NCBI GenBank assembly: GCA_003232725.1 | Contig: QIJH01000145.1 | Location: 1 to 41,560, forward strand | Reading direction: 5' to 3' | Length of the DNA: 41,560 bases | Origin: Chromatiaceae bacterium | GTDB taxonomy: Bacteria > Pseudomonadota > Gammaproteobacteria > SZUA-140 | Shown: positions 1 through 10,002 of the stretch, in pieces | How positions within the stretch are numbered: position 1 is the stretch's first letter | How the letters are laid out: every line of letters begins with the position of its first letter | Notes under the pieces: generated by a model | The model's input: the letters and a program-made list of their open reading frames with translations, nothing else | What the model was told of the DNA's origin: nothing | Database searches by the model: none | Program-made: the position numbers and the translations under genes

Positions 1-2
1 GC

Positions 3-806
3 ATGATGTCACTACCCGATCTAAATGCCGTTATTGAGATTGTTATTAATGCAGCAAAGCAGGAGTTAAATCCGCGTTTCAGACACAGTGAGCGTGAATA
101 TAAATCGGATGGCAGCATCGTTACTGAAGCGGATTGTGCAGTACAGCAAGTGATCGAAGGTGCGCTAAAACAGCAGTGGCCAGAGATTCTGTTTGTCGGC
201 GAGGAGATGAGTGAGGCGGAACAGATTGTACTGCTGTCCACTAACGATCAGGCGGTGTGGTGTCTTGATCCCGTTGACGGTACTAGTAACTTCGCCGCTG
301 GCATCCCCTTTTGTGCTGTTTCATTGTCGTTGTTAAAAGGTGGTGATGTATTGATGGGTATTGTATACGATCCGATGCGTGATGAATGTTTTACCGCTAT
401 CAAGGGTGAAGGTTCATGGCTCAATGGTGAATTACTGGGTAAGTGTATGCCTGAACCGCCACTCGCCAAAGGGATTGGCATGATTGATTTAAAAAGACTA
501 CCGCGAGCGTTAGCAATACGCATCATCGATGAAAAACCTTTTAGCTCACAACGCAATGTTGGTGCTGTTGCATTGGAATGGTGCTGGATGGCTGCAGGGC
601 GCTGCCATGTTTATCTGCATGGTAAGCAACGTATCTGGGATTATGGTGCTGCTAGTCTAGTGTTACATGAAGCAGGTGGCTATTCTATGACGCTTGATGG
701 TGACGCGGTCTTGTCTGTCAGTCTTGAGCCGCGCTCTGCGGTGGCTGCACTTAATAAAGAACTGTTCGATGAGTGGGTGGTTTGGTTAGGGATTGTCAGG
801 AAGTAA
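3..806 (+). CDS. Inositol monophosphatase family phosphatase
   Basis: This is a Mg2+-dependent sugar-phosphate phosphatase of the IMPase/FIG superfamily, probably cytoplasmic. The first metal-binding motif is DPVDGTSNF at about residues 88-96, preceded by a GEE metal ligand near residue 66. The second motif, WDYGAASLVLHEAGG, lies near residue 213. The length of 267 aa is normal for the family. Two ATGs sit back to back at 3 and 6; only two bases of upstream sequence are visible, so the ribosome site cannot judge between them. It does not look like a close SuhB copy, so no symbol is given. The substrate cannot be told from the sequence; inositol-1-phosphate, a nucleotide 3'-phosphate or another small phosphate ester are all possible. 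Confidence 0.85.
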   Translation: MMSLPDLNAVIEIVINAAKQELNPRFRHSEREYKSDGSIVTEADCAVQQVIEGALKQQWPEILFVGEEMSEAEQIVLLSTNDQAVWCLDPVDGTSNFAAGIPFCAVSLSLLKGGDVLMGIVYDPMRDECFTAIKGEGSWLNGELLGKCMPEPPLAKGIGMIDLKRLPRALAIRIIDEKPFSSQRNVGAVALEWCWMAAGRCHVYLHGKQRIWDYGAASLVLHEAGGYSMTLDGDAVLSVSLEPRSAVAALNKELFDEWVVWLGIVRK

Positions 807-857
807 AAAACGACTCTTTTCCCTGATGTTGATGTAATTCAATCCTGCAGAAAATAA

Positions 858-927
858 TTTTCCGCTTGCTTTCACGTTACTTGATGAGTGCTATGACGGT
901 GGGCAGAGCGCCTGATTTTTCCGCTTG
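858..927. repeat. Short direct repeat pair in the gap after the IMPase gene
   Basis: The 11-bp word TTTTCCGCTTG occurs at 858-868 and again at 917-927 within the 222-bp gap between the phosphatase gene and the RRM gene. No coding region was seen in this gap. The repeat may be chance or a pair of protein-binding sites; nothing else supports a function. Confidence 0.3.
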
Positions 928-1028
928 GAGAAATGGTTTGATGTGAGAGAGGGAGCCACAAGTGAATCATTTGTATCGGCAATGCTATTAACAAACGGTC
1001 CCAGACCTATTTTTGTATGGTGCGTTAC

Positions 1029-1292
1029 CTAGCGGCGACCACCACGTTTATTTTTGGGTTCTTCAAAGTTCACGCGTAAAGATTTTCCGCTGAAGTCTTT
1101 GCCATCAAGACCTGAAATTGCGGCGCGCGCCTCGTGTCCTTCCATCTCGATAAAGCCAAAGCCTTTGCATTTATTAGAGAAGACATCCGTTGCTAGTTTA
1201 ATAGAACGTACTTTGCCGAATTGTGAAAATAGTTTGGTGACCTCAACTTCATTGGTCGAAGGAGGCAGGTTACCAACAAAGAGTTTTTTCAT
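1029..1292 (-). CDS. Small RNA-binding protein with a single RRM domain
   Basis: This 87-aa protein is almost entirely one RNA recognition motif. The RNP2 strand is LFVGNL (residues 4-9) and the RNP1 strand is KGFGFIEM near residues 43-50, followed by a basic tail ending KNKRGGRR. Bacterial proteins of this size (Rbp type, best known from cyanobacteria and also present in proteobacteria) bind single-stranded RNA and are often cold- or stress-induced. The start is supported by AAGGA about 7 bases upstream of ATG 1292. It lies downstream of and in the same direction as the cold-shock gene, with a good terminator between them, so it is probably transcribed separately. The RNA target is unknown. 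Confidence 0.9.
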   Translation of the reverse strand: MKKLFVGNLPPSTNEVEVTKLFSQFGKVRSIKLATDVFSNKCKGFGFIEMEGHEARAAISGLDGKDFSGKSLRVNFEEPKNKRGGRR

Positions 1293-1360
1293 GGCGATGT
1301 CCTTATAGAATCAGGAATTCTATTTTAATAGCAGTGGCTTGATATGGGATCAAGCGGGAT

Positions 1361-1397
1361 AAAAGTCTATGTAGCCCATAATCGCGAGGCTACATAG
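1361..1397 (-). terminator. Rho-independent terminator of the cold-shock gene
   Basis: A perfect 10-bp stem (CTATGTAGCC at 1367-1376 paired with GGCTACATAG at 1388-1397) with an 11-base loop lies 14 bases beyond the cold-shock stop codon. Read on the minus strand it is followed by ACTTTTATC, a modest U tract at 1361-1364. Confidence 0.75.
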
Positions 1398-1410
1398 TGA
1401 CAGCGATTTC

Positions 1411-1614
1411 TTACTGAGGTTGAACTTGTGCAGCTTGTAGACCTTTTGGCCCGGTTTCGACCTGGTAGCTTACGGTTTGGCCTTCGGCCAGGGTTTTAAA
1501 ACCATCACCAACAATTGCGCGAAAGTGTACAAATACATCATCGCCGCCATCTGCCGGGCTGATAAAGCCAAAACCTTTAGATTCGTTAAACCATTTTACG
1601 GTACCAGTATTCAT
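1411..1614 (-). CDS. Cold-shock domain protein (CspA family)
   Basis: This is a 67-aa single cold-shock domain, an OB fold that binds single-stranded RNA and DNA and melts mRNA structure. Its sequence starts [18 protein letters not shown], with the RNP1-like KGFGFI and the RNP2-like DVFVHF both present. The open frame extends upstream to 1761, but those 49 extra residues do not resemble any Csp N-terminus. ATG 1614 gives the usual family length, so it is chosen. The upstream open stretch is more likely a leader; long 5' UTRs are typical of cold-regulated csp genes. The gene is flanked by a TetR gene upstream and an RRM gene downstream, all on the minus strand. Confidence 0.93.
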   Translation of the reverse strand: MNTGTVKWFNESKGFGFISPADGGDDVFVHFRAIVGDGFKTLAEGQTVSYQVETGPKGLQAAQVQPQ

Positions 1615-1913
1615 TCTCTTGAAATCCTCAAACTTAAAGTAATTATCATTATAGTTAGCGTGCATGATGTGACGCATAGAGGATTCAGAGAGGGAGCCGT
1701 ATGGTGTTCTAAGAAAGCCAGCCTGAGCCAATGCAAGCAAAATACTATACCCTATTCCCATAGCAAAAACCTAATTATTCATTTTGGCAGAATAACTTGA
1801 GTAAACAATCAGGATTATAAAGGTGCTTTGTTTTGTTATCTTTTATTGCCGCATACACACGCGAACTTTTGTGCAACATGTGAGTGTATTGTGCAAAGGC
1901 CACTTAATGATGA
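1615..1913 (-). other. Intergenic leader and promoter region of the cold-shock gene
   Basis: About 300 bp separates the TetR gene from the cold-shock start. It is AT-rich and should hold the csp promoter and 5' UTR. On the minus strand a TATAAT hexamer lies at 1653-1648 and a TATAGT hexamer lies near 1750; neither has a convincing -35 box. No other gene or RNA was recognised. Confidence 0.35.
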
Positions 1914-2597
1914 TTAAGCTCGCTGGCTTGCTGCGCGCATCCCTTGCCAAAAGATGGCAAGCTGTTGGCGATAGCTAATCGGAATTGCATCCGGGTTACT
2001 CATCCGCAGCAGTAGTGGTATGCCGTAAAAGAGTGACACTAGCCCCAACATTGCGGTTGGTACATGTGTATTGCCGGGTAGTTCGCCTTTGCTGATTGCC
2101 TGTTGTAGTGCTGGCACCAATATGGAATCAAGACCACTGACATCCAGCGCTTCGATTTCGCTAGCATTTTCATCGTTGATCACTTTCTCAAAGGTGCGAT
2201 GTCGTTCGGCGCGGCCAATCGGTTGTGGTGCTGGTTTTTTGCGCAGGCGAGCAAGACGTGCCAATACTTCGCCCATTAATCCCGGATGTTGTTGAAATTG
2301 TTGCGCGGCGGTTGCAAACAGGGCATCGATGGCGGCGGTACCTGTTTGGCCACTATGGCGAATTTGCCATGTAATTTCCAATGTCCACAACTGCACGTAG
2401 TAGTCGAGCAGCTCTCCTTTTTTGGCAAAATAGTTGAAGAAGGTCGCTTCAGAAATCTCAATGTCATCGCAAAGTGAATTGACGGTGATCTCTTCCATCG
2501 GGGTCGCTTCAAGGCGTTGAATGGCGGCGTTAACCAGTGCCAGTTTGGTGCGGGCATATTTTCGTTCGCGAAGTGGAATCTTGGGTTTGGCGGCCAT
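1914..2597 (-). CDS. TetR/AcrR family transcriptional regulator
   Basis: This 227-aa protein has an N-terminal TetR-type helix-turn-helix at about residues 12-60. The recognition region reads DDIEISEATFFNYFAKKGEL, the family's usual helix 2-3 pattern. The remaining roughly 165 residues form the variable ligand-binding and dimer domain. The start at 2597 is well supported by AAGGAGAT six bases upstream. The ligand is unknown. The gene is divergent from metH across a 354-bp gap that contains a perfect inverted repeat (2735-2751), which could be its own operator. Nothing links it functionally to methionine synthesis beyond position. Confidence 0.88.
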   Translation of the reverse strand: MAAKPKIPLRERKYARTKLALVNAAIQRLEATPMEEITVNSLCDDIEISEATFFNYFAKKGELLDYYVQLWTLEITWQIRHSGQTGTAAIDALFATAAQQFQQHPGLMGEVLARLARLRKKPAPQPIGRAERHRTFEKVINDENASEIEALDVSGLDSILVPALQQAISKGELPGNTHVPTAMLGLVSLFYGIPLLLRMSNPDAIPISYRQQLAIFWQGMRAASQRA

Positions 2598-2734
2598 TTA
2601 TATCTCCTTGAAATTTAGTGCTCTAATTATTTAAAGTTTAGCCTATTAATTTAACAAACACTAATAATTTTGTTTTTTATTTGTATTTCAACTAGCTATG
2701 TGGTTTATGCCGATGAGGCATGGCCCAGGTGGCT

Positions 2735-2751
2735 TTTCTATTTAATAGAAA
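2735..2751. promoter_or_regulatory. Perfect palindrome in the tetR-metH gap, possible operator
   Basis: TTTCTATTTAATAGAAA is an 8-bp perfect inverted repeat around one central base. The core TTCTAT also recurs in the next 30 bases. It lies about 140 bp upstream of the TetR start and 200 bp upstream of metH. Size and symmetry fit a TetR-family operator, but no binding evidence exists. The rest of the gap (2598-2951) is AT-rich. No cobalamin box or SAH/SAM riboswitch core was recognised upstream of metH. Confidence 0.4.
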
Positions 2752-2951
2752 GTTCTATGAATATTGTTCTATATAATTTTAGTGTTAACAATGTGTTTTT
2801 GGTAATGGGCTTATGGAACAGTAGGTTAAAGGGATAATTTATCTACAATACGATTTAGGCATGTTAGACTCCCGCCACGATTTTCAGGCTATTCTATATA
2901 TAGCTAATAGATGTAGACCGCCCGTACAGCTTTAATCAAATAGGTAACTTG

Positions 2952-5900
2952 ATGGATAGACTTAAACAGCTTCTCGAAGAACGCATTCTGATTCTTGATG
3001 GTGCGATGGGTACGATGATCCAGCGCCATAAACTGGAAGAGGCGGATTATCGTGGTGAGCGCTTTGCTGATTACCCTTCTGATTTAAAAGGAAATAATGA
3101 TTTACTGGTACTCAGCCAGCCAGCGATTATCCGTAATATTCACACCGAATACCTGAACGCTGGCGCAGATATTATCGAGACGAACACCTTTGGCGCAACC
3201 ACCATTTCGATGGCCGATTACGACATGGAAGCGCTCGCCTATGAGATGAATGTCGCCGGTGCGCGCCTTGCGCGTGAGGCGTGTGATGAGGTGACGACTG
3301 CCGATAAGCCACGTTTTGTAGCGGGTGTATTGGGGCCAACAAACCGTACCTGCTCGATCTCGCCAGAGGTCAATGATCCCGCTGCACGTAATGTCACCTT
3401 TGATGAGTTGGTGGTTGCCTATAGTGAGGCGACGCGAGGTTTGATCGAAGGTGGTTCCGATACGATTCTGATCGAGACTATCTTTGATACCCTCAATGCT
3501 AAAGCGGCGATCTTTGCAGTGCAACAGGTGTTTGATGAGATCGGGCGTGAATTGCCAATCATGATCTCTGGTACCATCACCGACGCCTCAGGTCGAACCC
3601 TTTCTGGCCAGGTAACCGAGGCCTTCTATAACTCATTGGCACATGCCAAACCGATCTCGATTGGATTGAACTGCGCACTGGGTGCCGAAGAGCTACGCCA
3701 ATATGTGGAAGAGCTTTCACGTGTATCCAACTGCTACGTCAGTGCACACCCTAATGCTGGTCTGCCAAATCCGCTGGCCGAGACCGGTTATGACGATACG
3801 CCAGACAACATGGCTGGTTTTATCAAAGAGTGGGCCGAGAGTGGCTTTCTGAATATCATCGGCGGCTGCTGTGGCACCTCGCCTGATTTTATTGCGGCGA
3901 TTGCCGAGATAGTCAAAGATGTTGCGCCGCGCAAGCTGCCGACGATCCTGGTTGAGTGTCGTCTCTCCGGATTGGAACCATTTAATATTGCCGCCGAGTC
4001 ACTGTTTACCAATGTCGGTGAGCGTGCCAATGTGACAGGTTCTGCTAAATTCAAACGCCTCATCCTTGAAGGACAGTTCGACGAGGCACTTGGTGTCTGC
4101 CGTGAGCAGGTCGAAAATGGTGCGCAGGTGATCGATGTCAATATGGATGAAGCGATGCTCGATGGTAAAGAGGCGATGGTTCACTATCTGAATCTAGTTG
4201 CTTCGGAGCCTGATATCTCCAAGGTGCCGGTAATGGTCGACTCCTCCAAGTGGGAGATTATCGAAGAAGGGCTGAAATGTATTCAGGGTAAAGGCATTGT
4301 TAACTCAATCTCTCTGAAAGAAGGCAAAGAACAGTTTGTCCATCATGCTAAATTGATCAAACGTTATGGTGCAGCGGCGGTGGTCATGGCCTTCGATGAA
4401 AAAGGGCAGGCCGATACTTTTGAACGTAAGATTGAGATCTGTAAAAATTCTTACGATGTGCTAGTTGATGAGGTCGGCTTTCCGCCAGAAGATATCATCT
4501 TTGATCCTAATATATTCGCGGTTGCGACTGGCATTGAAGAGCACAATAACTATGCTGTTGATTTCATCGAAGCGACTGCGTGGATTAAACAAAATCTGCC
4601 GCATGCAAGGGTGAGCGGCGGAGTCTCTAACGTCTCCTTTTCATTCCGCGGTAACAACCCAGTGCGTGAAGCGATTCATTCGGTTTTCCTCTATTACGCG
4701 ATTAAGGCGGGGATGGATATGGGAATCGTTAACGCAGCGCAACTGGCGGTTTATGATGATCTGCCGGAAGAGTTGCGTGAACGTGTTGAAGATGTAGTGC
4801 TGAATCGTCGTGACGATAGTACCGATCGTCTGCTGGAGATCGCAGAGAAATATCGTGGTGATGGTAAGGTTGAAAAGAAAGAAGATGAAGCATGGCGTAG
4901 CTGGCCAGTTGGCAAACGCCTTGAGCATGCACTGGTTAAGGGAACCGATACCTTTGTCACTGAAGATACCGAAGAGGCTCGCCTGACATTTGAGCGCCCG
5001 ATTCAGGTGATCGAAGGGCCGTTGATGGACGGTATGAATGTGGTCGGTGATCTATTTGGCGCAGGCAAGATGTTCCTGCCACAGGTAGTGAAGTCCGCAC
5101 GCGTGATGAAGAAGGCGGTGGCGCATCTTATTCCATTTATTGATGCCGCCAAGGCGGAAGGCGCATCACAGAGTAATGGCAAAATTTTGATGGCAACGGT
5201 GAAGGGCGATGTGCATGACATCGGTAAAAACATCGTTGGAGTTGTATTGCAGTGTAATAATTTTGAAGTGATCGATATCGGTGTGATGGTGCCGACCGCG
5301 ACTATCCTCGAAGCGGCGAAAGCGCATAACGTTGATGTGATTGGTTTGTCGGGTCTGATTACCCCGTCACTGGAGGAGATGACCCATATTGCCAAAGAGA
5401 TGAAACGTCTGGGTATGAGTATACCGATCATGCTGGGTGGTGCGACGACCTCAAAGGCACATACGGCAGTGAAGATCGATCCGCACTATGATCATCCTAT
5501 TGTGTGGGTGAAGGATGCCTCGCGTGCAGTGGGTGTAGCGCAGAGCCTGATCTCTGACGAGCTACGAACAAAATTTGTCGGTGACCTGAAATCAGAATAT
5601 GAAGTGGTGCGTCAGCGGCACGCGGCACGACAGAGCGATGCCAAGTGGTTAACATTGGCACAGGCACGTGCCAATAAAACGAAGATTGATTGGGCCAATT
5701 ATCACTCAACCACGCCTGAATTTATCGGTACAAAAGTATTTGATGATTATCCATTACAAGAGCTGGTTAGTTATATCGACTGGACACCGTTCTTCCATTC
5801 ATGGGAGTTAAAAGGGAGCTATCCAAAGATATTTGATGACACAGAAAAAGGTGAAGAGGCGACAAAACTTTTTGCGGATGCACAAGCGATGTTACAAAAA

Positions 5901-6629
5901 ATCATCGATGAAAAGTGGTTGCAGGCAAAAGCTGTGATTGGGATTTATCCGGCGAACAGTGTTGCAGATGATATCGAAGTCTATCGCGACGAATCACGCA
6001 GTGAGGTGTTAACGACATTTCACAATCTACGTCAGCAGCAACAGAAGGCCGATGGTAAGCCTAATCGCTGCTTGACTGATTTTGTTGCACCGAAAGAGAG
6101 TGGCGTGAAAGATTACATTGGTAATTTTGCGCTGACTACCGGTATTGGTATTGACGAACGCATTGCTGAGTACGAAAAAAATCATGATGACTACAGTTCC
6201 ATCATGTTGAAGGCGTTGGCCGATCGTCTTGCTGAGGCCTTTGCTGAACGGATGCACATGCATGTGCGCAGAGAGTTCTGGGGGTATGCCAGTGATGAAA
6301 CACTCGATAGCAGCCAGTTGATCAAAGAAGAGTACAAGGGGATTCGCCCGGCCGCGGGTTACCCGGCATGCCCTGATCACACCGAGAAAGATTTGATCTG
6401 GGACTTGATGCAGGTGAAAGAAAACAGTGGTATCTGGTTAACTGAATCGAAGGCGATGGTACCGACAGCGGCCGTCAGTGGTGTCTATTATGGGCATCCG
6501 GATGCGATCTATTTTGGTGTTGGAAAAATCAATCGTGAGCAGGTTGAAGAGTATGCCGAGCGCAAAGGGATGTCGATGCAGGATGCAGAGTACTGGCTGG
6601 CACCGAACCTGGGTTACGATGCGGAATAG
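2952..6629 (+). CDS. metH: Cobalamin-dependent methionine synthase
   Basis: MetH transfers the methyl group of 5-methyltetrahydrofolate to homocysteine via bound cobalamin, in the cytoplasm. All four modules are present. The homocysteine domain (about 1-320) carries the zinc cysteines Cys241 (GLNCALG) and Cys306/Cys307 (GGCCGT). The pterin-binding domain spans about 350-610. The cap plus B12 domain (about 640-885) has the cobalt-ligating His755 in DVHDIGKN. The SAM-binding reactivation domain runs from about 900 to the end. The length of 1225 aa matches the family (E. coli 1227). ATG 2952 is chosen because AGG lies 7 bases upstream; an in-frame TTG precedes it directly. The gene stands alone on the plus strand. 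MetH matters here because the alternative metY in this window is broken. Confidence 0.98.
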   Translation: MDRLKQLLEERILILDGAMGTMIQRHKLEEADYRGERFADYPSDLKGNNDLLVLSQPAIIRNIHTEYLNAGADIIETNTFGATTISMADYDMEALAYEMNVAGARLAREACDEVTTADKPRFVAGVLGPTNRTCSISPEVNDPAARNVTFDELVVAYSEATRGLIEGGSDTILIETIFDTLNAKAAIFAVQQVFDEIGRELPIMISGTITDASGRTLSGQVTEAFYNSLAHAKPISIGLNCALGAEELRQYVEELSRVSNCYVSAHPNAGLPNPLAETGYDDTPDNMAGFIKEWAESGFLNIIGGCCGTSPDFIAAIAEIVKDVAPRKLPTILVECRLSGLEPFNIAAESLFTNVGERANVTGSAKFKRLILEGQFDEALGVCREQVENGAQVIDVNMDEAMLDGKEAMVHYLNLVASEPDISKVPVMVDSSKWEIIEEGLKCIQGKGIVNSISLKEGKEQFVHHAKLIKRYGAAAVVMAFDEKGQADTFERKIEICKNSYDVLVDEVGFPPEDIIFDPNIFAVATGIEEHNNYAVDFIEATAWIKQNLPHARVSGGVSNVSFSFRGNNPVREAIHSVFLYYAIKAGMDMGIVNAAQLAVYDDLPEELRERVEDVVLNRRDDSTDRLLEIAEKYRGDGKVEKKEDEAWRSWPVGKRLEHALVKGTDTFVTEDTEEARLTFERPIQVIEGPLMDGMNVVGDLFGAGKMFLPQVVKSARVMKKAVAHLIPFIDAAKAEGASQSNGKILMATVKGDVHDIGKNIVGVVLQCNNFEVIDIGVMVPTATILEAAKAHNVDVIGLSGLITPSLEEMTHIAKEMKRLGMSIPIMLGGATTSKAHTAVKIDPHYDHPIVWVKDASRAVGVAQSLISDELRTKFVGDLKSEYEVVRQRHAARQSDAKWLTLAQARANKTKIDWANYHSTTPEFIGTKVFDDYPLQELVSYIDWTPFFHSWELKGSYPKIFDDTEKGEEATKLFADAQAMLQKIIDEKWLQAKAVIGIYPANSVADDIEVYRDESRSEVLTTFHNLRQQQQKADGKPNRCLTDFVAPKESGVKDYIGNFALTTGIGIDERIAEYEKNHDDYSSIMLKALADRLAEAFAERMHMHVRREFWGYASDETLDSSQLIKEEYKGIRPAAGYPACPDHTEKDLIWDLMQVKENSGIWLTESKAMVPTAAVSGVYYGHPDAIYFGVGKINREQVEEYAERKGMSMQDAEYWLAPNLGYDAE

Positions 6630-6744
6630 CGTTTAGACTAAACAACAAGAGACAGCGATGCTTGTTATCGCCTTCCTCTTTTCCTCTGCCTGCTATCTGA
6701 TTAGTTGGTCATCTATATTGCGGCTGTTGGATTATCGACTGATG

Positions 6745-7734
<990 letters not shown>

Positions 7735-7765
7735 TTATAAAGGTTTTTATGATCTGGCCTCATGT

Positions 7766-8347
7766 CTATGAGGCGCGGATGACTTTATTGGTTTCGGCAT
7801 CCCTGATCTCAGTGGGGTTTTCTTGTACGCCAATCTTACCTGGCAAAATGTAATCGAGCTGATTGGTGAAGATGCGCCGTACATGCATTACGCTGCGTGC
7901 GGCCTGTTGTTTATGGCGATTAGCGCTAGTTGAAACCAGTGGTCCAGCGAGTGTTTCACACAGTGCGCTGGCCTGCGGATGTGCGGTGATACGAATCGCG
8001 ATTTTTTTCTGACCGCCGCTAATCCAGTGTGGCACTTCGGGGCGTACGGGCAGTAGCCAGGTGGTGGGGCCGGGCCATCTTTTATCGATGCGCTTTTTTG
8101 TTTTGGCATTGAGCGGCAAGATGAAGCGTTCGATCTGCTCAAATCTGGACGCGATCAGAATCAGCCCCTTTTCTGGCTTGCGCTGTTTGAGTTGCAATAG
8201 TCGTTTAACCGCCTCGCTATTGTATGGGTCGCAGCCGAGCCCAAAAACCGCCTCGGTAGCGTAGGCAATTATGCCTCCGCGGCGAATCACTTCGACGGCG
8301 TGTAAAGTATGCCAGCGGTTGACAGGGTGTTCCTTGACTATGGTCAT
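7766..8347 (-). CDS. tsaC: Threonylcarbamoyl-AMP synthase (YrdC/Sua5 family)
   Basis: TsaC makes threonylcarbamoyl-AMP from threonine, bicarbonate and ATP, the first step of the t6A37 modification of ANN-decoding tRNAs. The 193-aa protein matches the short, YrdC-only bacterial form (E. coli 190). Visible features are the opening GGIIAYATEAVFGLGCDP (about 24-41), the basic KQRKPEKGLIL segment (about 54-64) that binds nucleotide, and PLVSTSANRH near 135-144. It starts 17 bp after purD, so the two are probably co-transcribed. The start has no clear Shine-Dalgarno sequence, which fits translational coupling from purD. Confidence 0.95.
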   Translation of the reverse strand: MTIVKEHPVNRWHTLHAVEVIRRGGIIAYATEAVFGLGCDPYNSEAVKRLLQLKQRKPEKGLILIASRFEQIERFILPLNAKTKKRIDKRWPGPTTWLLPVRPEVPHWISGGQKKIAIRITAHPQASALCETLAGPLVSTSANRHKQQAARSVMHVRRIFTNQLDYILPGKIGVQENPTEIRDAETNKVIRAS

Positions 8348-8364
8348 CTGATTTTAATCGCGAT

Positions 8365-9648
8365 TTAGCTTTGCTCACGTGCAACGGCGCGGTAACCGAT
8401 GTCGTTGCGATAAAATGCACCATTCCAGCTGACCTTTTTAACGTGGGCATAGGCATTTTGTTGTGCTTCGCTTACGGTTGCGCCGAGTGCAGACACGCAA
8501 ACCACGCGCCCACCTGCAGTGACCACGTTATCGCCTTCCATTTTGGTGCCCGCATGAAACACTTTGCTGCTGTCAGTGTCGTTATCAAGCCCGCTGATCT
8601 CGTCACCTGTTGGATAGTTGTCGGGGTAGCCCGCAGCGGCGATTACTACACCGAGCGCGACGCGTTCATCCCACTCTGCGCGAGTGCTACCTAGTTTTTT
8701 GTCAAGTGCTGCATCGCATAACTCGGTGATGTCTGACTTTAGTCGCATCATAATGGGTTGTGTTTCAGGGTCGCCAAAACGGCAGTTGTACTCGATCACC
8801 TGCGGCGCGCCATCGGCGTTGATCATCAATCCTGCATAGAGGAAGCCGGTGTAAGGATTGCCTTCGCTTGCCATGCCTGCGACGGTAGGTTCGATCACCT
8901 CTTTCATGATGCGGGCGTGGATCTCATCGGTAACGACGGGTGCGGGGGAGTATGCCCCCATGCCGCCGGTGTTAGGGCCTGTATCGCCTTCACCGACCCG
9001 TTTGTGATCCTGGCTGGTGGCCATCGGCAGGATATTTTTACCATCGACCATGCAGATAAAGCTCGCCTCCTCGCCTTCCAGGAACTCTTCGATCACGACG
9101 CGGTGGCCCGCTGCGCCAAAGGCGTTAGCGGCGAGCATGTCTTTGACTGCTGCCTCGGCGTCATTGACTGTCATCGCCACAATCACCCCTTTGCCTGCTG
9201 CAAGGCCGTCGGCCTTGATTACGATTGGCGCGCCTTGTTGGCGTACGTAGGCGATGGCGGGGTCGACTTCGGTGAAGTTTTGGTAGCGGCCGCTTGGGAT
9301 GTTGTGACGTGCCAAAAAGTCTTTGGTGAATGCCTTGGAGCCCTCCAGCTGAGCGGCACCTGCTGTCGGGCCAAAACAGCGCAGAGCGGCCTCTTCAAAG
9401 CGGTTAACCACACCGGCAACCAGCGGTGCTTCAGGACCAACGATGGTGAGGTCGATGCTATTTTCTTTGGCAAAGGCGAGCAGCGCTGGAATATCTTCAG
9501 CACTGATGGCGATATTTTCAAGCTTTATTTCACCTGCTGTGCCCGCATTACCAGGCGCAACATAGACGGTTTCGACGCGTGCTGATTGCGCTGCCTTCCA
9601 GGCCAGCGCGTGTTCGCGACCACCGCCGCCAATGATGAGTACCTTCAT
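8365..9648 (-). CDS. purD: Phosphoribosylamine-glycine ligase (GAR synthetase)
   Basis: PurD ligates glycine to phosphoribosylamine with ATP, the second step of de novo purine synthesis. The 427-aa sequence begins MKVLIIGGGGREHALAWKAA, the diagnostic nucleotide-fold start. It then shows the ATP-grasp region with VIKADGLAAGKGVIVA (about 143-158), GDTGPNTGGMGAYSPAP (about 220-236) and EYNCRFGDPETQ (about 283-294). The length is as expected. purD usually follows purH directly in gammaproteobacteria; here more than 9 kb carrying two opposite-strand giant genes separates them, so purD must have its own promoter in the 9.65-10.0 kb gap. Confidence 0.98.
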   Translation of the reverse strand: MKVLIIGGGGREHALAWKAAQSARVETVYVAPGNAGTAGEIKLENIAISAEDIPALLAFAKENSIDLTIVGPEAPLVAGVVNRFEEAALRCFGPTAGAAQLEGSKAFTKDFLARHNIPSGRYQNFTEVDPAIAYVRQQGAPIVIKADGLAAGKGVIVAMTVNDAEAAVKDMLAANAFGAAGHRVVIEEFLEGEEASFICMVDGKNILPMATSQDHKRVGEGDTGPNTGGMGAYSPAPVVTDEIHARIMKEVIEPTVAGMASEGNPYTGFLYAGLMINADGAPQVIEYNCRFGDPETQPIMMRLKSDITELCDAALDKKLGSTRAEWDERVALGVVIAAAGYPDNYPTGDEISGLDNDTDSSKVFHAGTKMEGDNVVTAGGRVVCVSALGATVSEAQQNAYAHVKKVSWNGAFYRNDIGYRAVAREQS

Positions 9649-10002
9649 GATTTAATATATATCTTTATAATGTTGATCTAAATGACGCTATTAAACATTG
9701 TGCAGGATGGTTTTTTGCTTCGATCTGGTCGGTCTTTGGCCATCGCGCTCTATTTTTTCAAGAGTGTTAAGAGTAACGCATTCAAGGGTGTCGGGTCATC
9801 TTCGCACTGCATTGGCGATGTAATTCTCATCGGGCGGCTAAGTTATTGTTTTGCAATGTTATACATAATGTCTAATCGATTGAAATAAAAAGGAAAATAT
9901 GGTATCATGCAGGTGTATTTGGTAGGTCTGGGTCTTTATTTTTGGCATTCCGTCAAAAATTCATTCAGAAACTCTATTCCATCATACGAGCAGGATTTAA
10001 GT
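9649..10002. other. Divergent intergenic region between purD and the giant repeat genes
   Basis: This 354-bp AT-rich gap separates purD (minus) from the first repeat gene (plus). It should contain both promoters. TATAAT-like words are present at 9667-9672 and near 9860-9870 (TTATACATAAT), and AAAGGA precedes the in-frame upstream ATG at 9907. A short plus-strand open stretch (9682-9888) shows no recognisable protein. No RNA gene or repeat was identified. Confidence 0.35.

Noticed and set aside
1615-1761. N-terminal extension of the cold-shock protein
   Set aside because: The extra 49 residues do not resemble any Csp and ATG 1614 gives the standard length.
2598-2951. Cobalamin, SAM or SAH riboswitch upstream of metH
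   Set aside because: No B12 box or SAH/SAM riboswitch core could be recognised; absence is by eye only, and a covariance-model search would decide it.
6655-6671. Small hairpin GCGAT/ATCGC after metH as a terminator
   Set aside because: Only a 5-bp stem without a clean T run; too weak to call.
8758-9585. 275-codon open frame on the plus strand
   Set aside because: It lies entirely antisense to purD, which has full-length family motifs; the translated product is not recognisable.
9682-9888. 68-codon open frame between purD and the first giant gene
   Set aside because: No Shine-Dalgarno sequence, unlike any family known to me, and lies in a promoter region.
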